Below are positions 1 through 6,409 of a stretch of 11,865 nt of DNA, piece after piece. Position 1 is the stretch's first letter. Each line of letters opens with the position of its first letter. The notes under the pieces were generated by a model. That model was not told the origin of the DNA. It did no database searches and saw only the letters and a program-made list of their open reading frames with translations. The position numbers and the translations under genes were made by a program. This stretch comes from Planctomycetaceae bacterium. Lineage in GTDB: Bacteria > Planctomycetota > Planctomycetia > Isosphaerales > Isosphaeraceae. The DNA lies in NCBI GenBank assembly GCA_019232645.1, contig JAFANO010000193.1:1-11865 (forward strand), read 5' to 3'.

Positions 1-621
1 GCCCTGTCCGACGCGGACCTGGAACTCGCCGGGGTTCTTGCCGGTGTCGCGAAGCAGGACGTTCTGGACGTAGGGGTAGACCACGTCGAAGTCGTTCTGG
101 TGGCCATTCTGGATGTAGTGACTGGGGTCGAGCGTCAGGCCGAGCCCCGGGATCGCCGTGCACAGGGCCACCGCGGCGTCGGGGTCGGCGGTCAGGGTCC
201 GGGAGTGGGTCTCGACGGCCAGCACCAGGCCCTCGCGCATCGCGGCGCCGGCGAGCGTCGTCAGCCGCTTGACCTCGTCCTGGAACGGGGTGCCCAGCGG
301 TGCGGCCGGGATCGTCAGGACGGCGACGGTCAGCGGCTTGGCCAGCCGACACATCGCCTCGAACCGGCGTCGCATCGCGGGGGTGGTCAGGTCGGCGTCG
401 GCGCCGAAGTCGAGGCTCAGCGCGGCGAGCGTCAGGCTCGGGCCCCGGCGGAGCCGGTGCAGCGCTGCCTCGGGATTCTCGGCCACCTCCGACGGCCGCA
501 GGTGGGAACTGTCCTCGACGATCGACAGGTCGATCTTGTCGAATTCCAGCTCGGCGACGTGGCGGAGAGCCGACTCCAGGGGCTCGCTCGCAAAGCAGAG
601 CGTGCTGCAGGCGACGAACAC
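1..621 (-). CDS. Sugar phosphate isomerase/epimerase (xylose isomerase-like TIM barrel), 3' end cut by window edge
   Basis: The 207 visible residues match the AP-endonuclease-2/xylose-isomerase-like TIM-barrel family, whose members isomerise or epimerise sugars or related polyols in the cytoplasm using a bound divalent metal. What I see: an N-terminal strand (FVACSTLCF), the barrel strand LAVETHS with a probable metal-ligand Glu at residue 137, LTLDPSHY with Asp165 and His168, and NVLLRDTGKNPGEFQVRVGQG, which is the family's late motif. Most members have a His in an HLRD-like motif where this protein has Leu189, so one ligand may be missing or altered. The GTG start is chosen because a full AAGGAGG lies 5 bases upstream. 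The family is usually 260-300 residues, so about 60-80 residues lie outside the window. The gene is co-directional with the large secreted glycosidase-like gene upstream, which fits a role in sugar use, but the substrate cannot be read from sequence. Confidence 0.85.
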   Translation of the reverse strand, partial: MFVACSTLCFASEPLESALRHVAELEFDKIDLSIVEDSSHLRPSEVAENPEAALHRLRRGPSLTLAALSLDFGADADLTTPAMRRRFEAMCRLAKPLTVAVLTIPAAPLGTPFQDEVKRLTTLAGAAMREGLVLAVETHSRTLTADPDAAVALCTAIPGLGLTLDPSHYIQNGHQNDFDVVYPYVQNVLLRDTGKNPGEFQVRVGQG

Positions 622-626
622 GCTTC

Positions 627-633
627 CCTCCTT
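627..633 (-). promoter_or_regulatory. Strong ribosome binding site AAGGAGG
   Basis: On the minus strand AAGGAGG is followed by 5 bases and then GTG at 621. It is the strongest Shine-Dalgarno match in the window and fixes the non-ATG start of the isomerase/epimerase gene. Confidence 0.8.
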
Positions 634-642
634 GAAAGTCGT

Positions 643-735
643 GGGTTGCGAGTCGTCCGTCGTCGGGGGATGGCGGGTCCCTCCCCCATCCGCTGGCAAC
701 CCGCTTTCCTCGTCCCCCTCGACCGCGGACGACTC
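643..735 (-). repeat. Interlocking inverted repeats in the leader of the isomerase gene
   Basis: Read on the minus strand, this leader holds three pairs of complementary arms. GAGTCGTCCG (735-726) pairs with CGGACGACTC (659-650). GGGTTGC (702-696) pairs with GCAACCC (649-643). GGATGG (691-686) pairs with CCATCC (673-668), with a further GGG/CCC inside. The 10-bp and 7-bp pairs cross each other, so a transcript could form either one, or both as a pseudoknot. The two downstream arms are directly adjacent and end 10 bases before the AAGGAGG. There is no T-run, so this is not a standard intrinsic terminator. It could be a regulatory leader or a decayed palindromic repeat. Confidence 0.5.
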
Positions 736-753
736 ACACCGCGCGGCCCGATC

Positions 754-3700
754 TTACCGCAGCCGGCGGCCGGGCGGTAGGGCAGATGTGGCGCCGGTCC
801 GGATCATGCCGGCGCGGTCGGCGGTGCCTTCGGTGGGCTCGCCGGTGACGACGGGGTGCCGCGCCCAGTGCGAGGCGGCTAGGCGGGCGAAGTCGCCATA
901 GCGCTGCTCGCGGAAGGCCTGCAACGCCGCCATCAGGGCGCGGCGCGCGTTGAGCCGCTCGGGCTCCGACGGGGCCTCGCCCGAGATGGCCAGGTCGTCG
1001 ACCCAGAGACTGCCGGCCGTCAGCAGCTCGAACCGGAGCCGGGCGCCGTCGAGCCCTCCCGGCGGCACCTCCGCGGCGCGGACGGCCAGCGGCGCCCATT
1101 CGGGCTGGATCGTCAGCTCCGACCGCCGGATGAAGGGGCGGCCCGCCGCCTCCCCTTCGATCCAGAGCCGGAGCTTGGCGTCGGGCTGGTCCGACCGGAA
1201 CCACGCCTGGACCGTCATCGCGGCGTGGACGTTGGGGACGAACCGCTCGCTGACGGCGGCGCCCGGCGGCGACGGCGCCGACAGGCGGAGGCTGCCGCGG
1301 CCCGCGTGCGGCTGGGCCGGGTCGATCTCGACGGTGGTCCCGCTCCCGCCGATCGCCAGCCAGCCGTCCGGCGTCGCGGGGCCCTGGGCGCCGGTCAGCT
1401 GGACCGGCGGCGTGCTGGCGGGCTCGAAGCCGGGGTTGGCCGGGCACGACGCCCCGGCCGGCCCCCGGTTGAGCCGCGCCAGGTGGCTCGAGAGTTCCTG
1501 ATATTGCGCCTGCATCTCGGCCAGGACCGCCCCGGAAGGAGAGGGCAGCACCGGTCCGACTCGGGCCTGGGGCGCATTGATTCGGATGGCGGAGACGCCG
1601 AAGGGGATCATGTCGAGCACCAATTGCTTCCCCCCCGAGACCGTCGTGGGCGACAGCCGGAGCCCCCGGCCCAGGTCCTCCACCACCGCCGCCGCGCCGG
1701 GGACGGCCAGCGTGGCCTCGAGCCGGATCGGGTAGGGGGTGTCGTTGGCCAGCGACAGGTACGTGGACCCGCCGTCGGCGATCGTCCGGGCCGCCACGCC
1801 GAACGGCAGGCGGTCCCGTGACGGCGCGGGCCCGTGCGAGGCGGGCAGGGAGCGGAAGACCCGCGCGAAGTGGCGGACCCGCTCCTCATGTCCGGCGATC
1901 GCCGACGCCGACAGCAGGACCCAGCGCGGGTCGAGCGCGGCCATCGCGTGCCCCAGCAGCTCGTCGTCCCCCATGCCCACGGCCGTCGGCACGGCCGTCA
2001 GGCGTAATCCCGTGTCCCCCGGGGATCTCTGGCCCGGATCCCGATCCTCGTCCGGGAGCGGGACGGGGACCGCCTGGGGCCGCTCCTCCGGGGTGGCCAG
2101 CACCAGGCCGCGCTCGGCCCGGGCGGCGACCTGGGCGTCGAGCACGGGGCTGGTGGCCAGGTCGTGCGCCAGGGCGTCGGCGGCGAGGCCGACGCCCCGC
2201 AGGACGATCGGGGCGGACGCGCCGACGGGCCAGGTCTCCAGGTCGAGCCCGACGGCGCGCCAGGCATGGTTGGGGTCGAGCCCGGCCAGGTCGACCCGCC
2301 GTGCCTCGAGGCCGGCGGGGCCGGCATCCAGGCCGGGGGTGGCCACGGCCAGGGTCACCCCGGGCGCGGCGCGGCGGGCCGTCGCACCCAACTCGGCGTA
2401 GAGCGCTGCGATCCCCCGCGACCGCCAGGTCAACCAGGGCATCCGGCCCGAGCCGGCGAGGAACTGGGCCCGCGCGGCGAACCGGTTCGGGTCGTTCGGG
2501 TTCAGGCCGGGGACGTTCTGCGCGACCCCGGGGCCGAAGGTCTCGCTCACGAACCGCGCGAACGTCTCGTCATCGAGCCCGGTGTCGGGGCTCCCCAGCA
2601 GGGTCGGCCTCGGGCCGAGCCGGATCAGCAGGCCGGCCAGGCCCTTCCGCGACGCGACCGCGTCGGCGACCCGGCGCCGCATCGCTTCCCGCACCTCGGG
2701 GTGCAGGGGGTGGTAGGCCGGCCCGTCGGGTAGCCCACGGCGATCGACCCGGACCAGGCCCCGCGCCAGCGCCTCGGCCGAGTCGGGCGCCGGCAGGCCG
2801 GGCAGCGGGCCGTCGAACGCCAGCTCGAGCCAGGCCGCGCATCCGTAGTGGCCCAAGATTCGGAGCAGCAGGTCGAGGCGGTCGGGGCCGATCGCGTCCT
2901 CGCCCGCCTGGCCGTCGAGGGCCCGCCGCCTCGGCCGATCGCTCAAGCCCTCGGGCAGCACCGCCACCGAGGCGCCGCAGGAGGCCAGGTACTGGACGAG
3001 GTTGTGTGACGCGGCCAGCAGGTCGGCGGGATCGGACGCGCCGCCGCCGAAGCGGTCCAGCGGATTCGGCCCGGACAGCACGAGCCCGAGGCCCCGCGCG
3101 GACTCGGGGCCGGGCGGCACGATCGCCGGGGGTGCTGGGACCTCCGCCAGCTCGGTCAGGGTGACGGTCCCGAGCTGGACCGTCGCGTCGGCGTCGCGGT
3201 TGACCAGGACCAGCGTCGGATCGGCCGCATCGGGCCAGACCAGCCAGGAGAACGAGGCGGGCGGGCCGTCCTGAAGGATCGGAGGCCCCGAGGCGCACAC
3301 GTCGAGCACGATCCTGGGCCGGCCCGCCGGTCCTCCCGGGCTGTTGACCAGCGCCACGCCGAGTGCCGCGGAGTGGCCGCCGGTGACCGTCACGGTGAGC
3401 CGATGCGGCCGGTCGGGATGGGGGACCTTCAGGCCGATCGCCGACCAGGCGAGGCCGGCCGCGTCGGCGCGGGCCAGGTCGGCCGCCTCCGAGCCGGCCC
3501 GCGTGATCCAGCCGCGGAGCCGGTCGCGGCGGGTCGCCTCGACCAGGGCCGCCTCGGGGACGGCCCAGGCGTCTCCCCCGGACGCCGGCAGCGGCGCCCG
3601 GCCCGAAGCCGTCGGCCGATAACCCCGGAGCCGCGCCAGGTCGAGCACCTCCACGTCCTGCGCCGGCCCTCCCCGCGCCGCACCGGCGACGGGCGAGGGT

Positions 3701-4539
3701 TTCGGCCCGACCACCGCCAGGGTCAGCCGACGGACCGACGAGGTCGCCATCGTGGGAGACCTCCGGCGCCGGAGCCAGCGGCCCAGCCGGGTGCCCTCCG
3801 AGTCGGCGATCGGCTCCCACGAGGATCGGACCTCCAGCAGATACATCCCTTCCGCCGTCGGAGCGGGGATGTTCCAGTCCCGCGCGGGGGGCATCGGCTG
3901 GTCGGTCGCCACCACCTCGCGCTGCTCATGCTGCCAGGTCGGCTCGCCGCCCCGGATCGGGCGCAGCTCGGCCATGCAGCGGACGTCCACCCGGGTTGGC
4001 TCGGGGGTCAGGATGTTGAAACCGATCGCGACCGGGACCGTCGCCCCAGGCGCGACCATGCCGTCGCCCGAGCCCAGGCCGACCGTCAGCGCATCCCACG
4101 GTAGGCGCTCCACTCCGATCTCCAGGGGCGACGACGTGGGGGTCCGCTGCGGCCCCTCGAGCACGGCCAGGATCGGGACGCGCACGACTTGGTCGCCCGA
4201 CCGGAACAACAGGCTCGCGCCGGTCGGCGCCTCGACCCGGACCCGGACCCTCCCCATGCGCTCGACGCCGAGCCGCCAGCCGTCGCCGTCCGGACACTTC
4301 TGCCCGACGCGCGCCCCGCCCGGCCAGGTCAGTGCCTCGAGGACCTGCCCCTCGGTCAGCTCCAGGTCGAGCGCCGAGCCATCCGCCAGCGCGGGCGCGA
4401 CCGTCCAGGTCACCTCGACGGTCAAACGGACCGGCCCGCCGCCTCCCTTCCGTTGCGGGTCGGGCGGCGTGGCCAGGCCGAGCGTCCCGAGGAGGAACAG
4501 GCCCAGACCCGCAAGTACCGTGCGCCTTCCATTGCGCAT
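754..4539 (-). CDS. Large secreted glycosidase-like protein (GHL10-type barrel plus C-terminal jelly-roll module)
   Basis: A protein of about 1261 residues, not recognised as a named enzyme. The chosen ATG at 4539 puts a Sec-type signal peptide first (basic RNGRR, then VLAGLGLFLLGTLGLA). The same frame extends to an ATG at 4656, adding 39 residues that would bury this signal, and neither start has a clear Shine-Dalgarno site. Residues ~35-280 look beta-rich and extracellular. Residues ~480-820 resemble the glycosyl-hydrolase-like family 10 (DUF187-type) barrel: GLGLVLSGPNP, then HPEVREAMRRRVADAV, then WLTWRSRGIAALYAEL, the typical W-x-x-W-R segment. Residues ~1031-1189 look like a CBM4/9-type jelly roll (NPGFE, PDGWL, GSLRLS, LWVDDLAI). 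A charged helical tail follows at ~1193-1231. Catalytic acids cannot be assigned, so hydrolase activity is an inference. It probably acts outside the cytoplasm on polysaccharide and sits upstream of, and co-directional with, the sugar isomerase gene. Confidence 0.8.
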   Translation of the reverse strand: MRNGRRTVLAGLGLFLLGTLGLATPPDPQRKGGGGPVRLTVEVTWTVAPALADGSALDLELTEGQVLEALTWPGGARVGQKCPDGDGWRLGVERMGRVRVRVEAPTGASLLFRSGDQVVRVPILAVLEGPQRTPTSSPLEIGVERLPWDALTVGLGSGDGMVAPGATVPVAIGFNILTPEPTRVDVRCMAELRPIRGGEPTWQHEQREVVATDQPMPPARDWNIPAPTAEGMYLLEVRSSWEPIADSEGTRLGRWLRRRRSPTMATSSVRRLTLAVVGPKPSPVAGAARGGPAQDVEVLDLARLRGYRPTASGRAPLPASGGDAWAVPEAALVEATRRDRLRGWITRAGSEAADLARADAAGLAWSAIGLKVPHPDRPHRLTVTVTGGHSAALGVALVNSPGGPAGRPRIVLDVCASGPPILQDGPPASFSWLVWPDAADPTLVLVNRDADATVQLGTVTLTELAEVPAPPAIVPPGPESARGLGLVLSGPNPLDRFGGGASDPADLLAASHNLVQYLASCGASVAVLPEGLSDRPRRRALDGQAGEDAIGPDRLDLLLRILGHYGCAAWLELAFDGPLPGLPAPDSAEALARGLVRVDRRGLPDGPAYHPLHPEVREAMRRRVADAVASRKGLAGLLIRLGPRPTLLGSPDTGLDDETFARFVSETFGPGVAQNVPGLNPNDPNRFAARAQFLAGSGRMPWLTWRSRGIAALYAELGATARRAAPGVTLAVATPGLDAGPAGLEARRVDLAGLDPNHAWRAVGLDLETWPVGASAPIVLRGVGLAADALAHDLATSPVLDAQVAARAERGLVLATPEERPQAVPVPLPDEDRDPGQRSPGDTGLRLTAVPTAVGMGDDELLGHAMAALDPRWVLLSASAIAGHEERVRHFARVFRSLPASHGPAPSRDRLPFGVAARTIADGGSTYLSLANDTPYPIRLEATLAVPGAAAVVEDLGRGLRLSPTTVSGGKQLVLDMIPFGVSAIRINAPQARVGPVLPSPSGAVLAEMQAQYQELSSHLARLNRGPAGASCPANPGFEPASTPPVQLTGAQGPATPDGWLAIGGSGTTVEIDPAQPHAGRGSLRLSAPSPPGAAVSERFVPNVHAAMTVQAWFRSDQPDAKLRLWIEGEAAGRPFIRRSELTIQPEWAPLAVRAAEVPPGGLDGARLRFELLTAGSLWVDDLAISGEAPSEPERLNARRALMAALQAFREQRYGDFARLAASHWARHPVVTGEPTEGTADRAGMIRTGATSALPPGRRLR

Positions 4540-4982
4540 GAAGTCATCCACATCCTCGAGGTACGCGACTCGAGCCGGGCCATCCGAACCGGCGAGCCTC
4601 GGCCTCGATCTCGATACCCATCCCGAACCATCCTGGCTCCAGGTTTCGTACTTCATTAAAGAATCGGCCGTAGATTAGGCAAAACTGAAGGCGCAGTCGC
4701 ATAAATTTCCAAAATCGGCACAATCCTCGCAGCCCAATCGTTGAATGAGTGGATTCGGACGCGGCCGGCTCGGAGGTCGGGGTGGGCCTTGAGAGATCTC
4801 TCGCCCCGAATTGTGAACGATTTCAAAATGATATGATTCATTCGGAGGGGTAGATTTGCCGGCGAGGCGTGTTGGTGACCCCTGGGTCGGGGCGTCGAAC
4901 GGTGCCTGAATCGATGGATGCACGATTTCTGTGGAAGAATCGCCTTCGCCTTCTAGAACGAGTGCACCTGGTTTGGCTGCGA

Positions 4983-5016
4983 CTTTACCCGTCTCGACTC
5001 TTTACCCGCCTCGACT
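4983..5016. repeat. Exactly adjacent 17-bp tandem duplication
   Basis: CTTTACCCGTCTCGACT (4983-4999) is followed immediately by CTTTACCCGCCTCGACT (5000-5016), with one T/C difference. The 17-bp period, less than two DNA turns, in a divergent promoter region could reflect paired protein-binding sites or a recent slippage duplication. Function is unknown. Confidence 0.75.
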
Positions 5017-5018
5017 AA

Positions 5019-5034
5019 TTTTAGTTAAGATAGG
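5019..5034 (+). repeat. Dispersed repeat, copy 1 (TTTTNGTTAAGNTAGG)
   Basis: TTTTAGTTAAGATAGG here matches TTTTCGTTAAGCTAGG at 5209-5224 in 14 of 16 bases, same orientation, 190 bases apart. This copy starts two bases after the tandem 17-mers. It may be a binding site or the edge of a duplicated segment. Confidence 0.5.
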
Positions 5035-5073
5035 CTCCTCGGTGGTGTCCCAACCGGATCGAAAAATTGACAG

Positions 5074-5145
5074 TAAGTCCTGCTGATGTAAGGAGTTGCG
5101 AGTCGAGCCCGCCTCGGGGCCAGGCCTCTGTCACGCAAGGACTTA
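5074..5145 (+). other. Possible stem-loop element in the intergenic region
   Basis: TAAGTCC (5074-5080) is complementary to GGACTTA (5139-5145), and TTGCG (5096-5100) is complementary to CGCAA (5134-5138). The two downstream arms abut, so they could stack into one 12-bp helix with a 15-base bulge on the 5' side. The enclosed 33 bases are GC-rich and may fold further. A TTGACA box lies just before it at 5067-5072 but has no good -10 partner. Whether this is an RNA or only DNA symmetry cannot be decided here. Confidence 0.3.
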
Positions 5146-5208
5146 TGGTGAGTATTTCAATCGAGCTGGAACACTACCGGCACCATGAGTCGTAAGGAAT
5201 CGCCCTGT

Positions 5209-5224
5209 TTTTCGTTAAGCTAGG
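5209..5224 (+). repeat. Dispersed repeat, copy 2 (TTTTNGTTAAGNTAGG)
   Basis: TTTTCGTTAAGCTAGG is the second copy of the element at 5019-5034. It ends 8 bases before the -35 box of the rightward promoter at 5233, a suitable position for an activator or upstream-element contact. That role is an inference. Confidence 0.5.
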
Positions 5225-5232
5225 TAAAATAG

Positions 5233-5261
5233 TAGACAAACGGGTTGTACCCTTCCATAAT
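5233..5261 (+). promoter_or_regulatory. Sigma70-like promoter for the YiiX-like gene
   Basis: TAGACA (5233-5238), a 17-base spacer and CATAAT (5256-5261) match the consensus in 5 of 6 bases at each box. Transcription would begin near 5268, giving a leader of about 175 bases before the ATG at 5444. This argues against translation from the TTG at 5267. Confidence 0.6.
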
Positions 5262-5375
5262 CGCTCTTGTTCCCCCAAGATCCCGTTCGATATTCCTTCG
5301 AGATCCCACACCATGCCAGGGGCCTCCCCCCGCAGCCGAATCATCCCAGCCTCGGGCTATCATCCGATCCCCAGA

Positions 5376-5406
5376 CGCCGGCGGTCGCAGGCATCACCGC
5401 GTGGCG
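5376..5406 (+). other. Hairpin in the 5' leader of the YiiX-like gene
   Basis: CGCC (5376-5379) pairs with GGCG (5403-5406) and GCGGT (5381-5385) pairs with ACCGC (5396-5400), giving nine base pairs with a small internal loop and a 10-base apical loop. It ends 37 bases before the start codon. A 10-bp direct repeat, ATCATCCCAG, flanks it at 5340-5349 and 5416-5425. It may simply reflect GC-rich sequence. Confidence 0.35.
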
Positions 5407-5443
5407 AGCGCCCGGATCATCCCAGGACTTGAGGGTCGCGTCC

Positions 5444-6307
5444 ATGTGGTCTTTCATTTGGTGTCTGACGACGATCTTCGGCGGTCACGATGGGTTGGAG
5501 CCGACCGATCGGCTCATCCCGCCGGGCTGGAAGGGCAATCCGTGGGGACCGGTCGCGAGCCGGGCCCGCGCGACGGGGGAGATCCCGCCGATCCCGATGA
5601 CCCCCCTGATGAAGCAGTGGGACCAGTGGGGCCGGACCGTGCTCCGCGACGGCGACATCCTCCTCCGCCGGGGCGACGCGCGGCTGCTCTTTGGCCACTT
5701 CCCGTTTAGCCGCTTCATCGCCAAGGCCAGCGGCAGCCTCTACTCGCATACCGGGATCGTGTCCGTCGAGGGGGGCGCGCCCTTCGTCTACGACACCACC
5801 AAGGCCGGCGTGCGACGGCAGCCGTTCTCGGTCTGGATCCTCGACAATGCCGGGCCGTTCGGCGTCAAGCGAGTCCGGCCGGAGCTGGCGGCGCACGCGG
5901 CCGCGGCGGTCCGCTTCTGTCGCGCCGCCTTCGAGCGGCAAGTCCCCTTCGACTACGAACTTTCGCTCGACGACCGGGCCTTCTATTGCGTCGAGATGAC
6001 CGAGAAGGCCTATCGCTCGTCGGGGCTCCCGCTGTCCGAGCCGATCCGGCTCGGCGACATGGAGAACATGTCGAAGTTCCCTGTCTGCGTCTTCGTGTTC
6101 TTGCAGATCTCCGACCTGAAGCTGGACCAGCTCGTTTTCTTCCCCGGCAACGAGCGTCACGGGATCTGGTCGTCGAAGAATCTTGTGACGGTCTATCCGC
6201 CAGCCACCCCTGCCGGCCCCCTCGACCGCGGCCAGGCGGAGAAGAAGCCGTCCGCGAACGGGGAGGGCCAGAAGACGGCGTCGCGGGACGAATCCAGGAC
6301 GCGTTGA
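5444..6307 (+). CDS. YiiX/YebB-like permuted papain-fold cysteine hydrolase
   Basis: A 287-residue protein resembling the YiiX-like family of circularly permuted NlpC/P60 (papain-fold) enzymes, which act as amidases or peptidases on peptidoglycan peptides or lipid-linked amides. In the permuted order the His comes before the Cys, and both are visible: GDILLR at 70-75, YSHTGIV with His102, VPFDYEL at 168-173, and FYCVEMTEKAY with Cys182 and Glu184. Residues ~255-287 form a polar, probably disordered tail rich in Lys, Arg and Glu. ATG 5444 is preceded by GAGGG with 8-base spacing. The frame stays open upstream to 5267, but that part has no matching domain and mostly overlaps the predicted leader. 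The first 15 residues are hydrophobic but short, so export is uncertain. The substrate is unknown. The next gene encodes a secreted hydrolase, about 100 bases downstream. Confidence 0.75.
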   Translation: MWSFIWCLTTIFGGHDGLEPTDRLIPPGWKGNPWGPVASRARATGEIPPIPMTPLMKQWDQWGRTVLRDGDILLRRGDARLLFGHFPFSRFIAKASGSLYSHTGIVSVEGGAPFVYDTTKAGVRRQPFSVWILDNAGPFGVKRVRPELAAHAAAAVRFCRAAFERQVPFDYELSLDDRAFYCVEMTEKAYRSSGLPLSEPIRLGDMENMSKFPVCVFVFLQISDLKLDQLVFFPGNERHGIWSSKNLVTVYPPATPAGPLDRGQAEKKPSANGEGQKTASRDESRTR

Positions 6308-6318
6308 ATGCTCTGAGC

Positions 6319-6346
6319 TTGACTTTCGGCGGGACTCGGGCAAACT
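6319..6346 (+). promoter_or_regulatory. Weak sigma70-like promoter candidate for the alpha/beta hydrolase gene
   Basis: TTGACT (6319-6324), a 16-base spacer and CAAACT (6341-6346). The -35 box is good, but the -10 box keeps only the A at position 2, the A at position 4 and the final T. It begins 12 bases after the stop codon of the YiiX-like gene, so the hydrolase gene could be transcribed separately or by read-through. Confidence 0.35.
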
Positions 6347-6405
6347 GACGCCCGGATTCGACCGACGGATCGGTAGGATCGCCCCCTGTCGTCGAGAGTC
6401 CCGCC
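6328..6405. repeat. 10-bp perfect inverted repeat flanking the start of the hydrolase mRNA
   Basis: GGCGGGACTC (6328-6337) and GAGTCCCGCC (6396-6405) are exact reverse complements. Between them are two smaller symmetries: CGGGC/GCCCG (6337-6341 with 6350-6354) and ACCGA/TCGGT (6361-6365 with 6370-6374, 4-base loop). The right arm ends four bases before the ATG at 6410, and the left arm lies in the promoter spacer. This could be an operator or, in read-through mRNA from the upstream gene, a hairpin that hides the start codon. No T-run follows, so it is not a typical terminator. Confidence 0.5.
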
Positions 6406-6409
6406 TACC

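Larger units (their letters stand above)
4540..5443. other. Divergent intergenic region, relatively AT-rich, no supported gene
   Basis: This ~900-base gap separates the leftward secreted glycosidase-like gene from the rightward YiiX-like gene. Bases 4540-4656 could code if the upstream ATG of the leftward gene is used. The rest is visibly richer in A and T than the genes and shows no frame with protein-like composition. It contains a 17-bp tandem duplication, a dispersed 16-bp repeat, a possible stem-loop and a rightward promoter, each listed separately. No convincing promoter was found for the leftward gene. No tRNA or known riboswitch was recognised. Confidence 0.7.

Noticed and set aside
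1818..3820. Long overlapping frames on both strands within the large secreted protein gene
   Set aside because: Their translations are Arg/Pro/Gly-rich and unstructured, while the 754-4539 frame shows signal peptide, barrel and jelly-roll features.
4675..4923. Small minus-strand frames (61 and 82 codons) in the divergent region
   Set aside because: No ribosome site, no protein-like composition, and no second line of evidence.
5067..5095. A perfect TTGACA box that might start a promoter
   Set aside because: At 16-18 bases downstream there are only weak -10 matches lacking the final T, so I did not list it as a promoter.
5144..5194. A 16-codon frame with AAGGA three bases before its ATG
   Set aside because: Too short, spacing too tight, and it overlaps the possible stem-loop. 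Chance is likely without expression data.
5267..5443. Upstream in-frame extension of the YiiX-like gene from a TTG
   Set aside because: It begins at about the predicted transcription start, lacks a ribosome site, and reads as Pro/Ser-rich non-domain sequence. ATG 5444 has a GAGGG at proper spacing.
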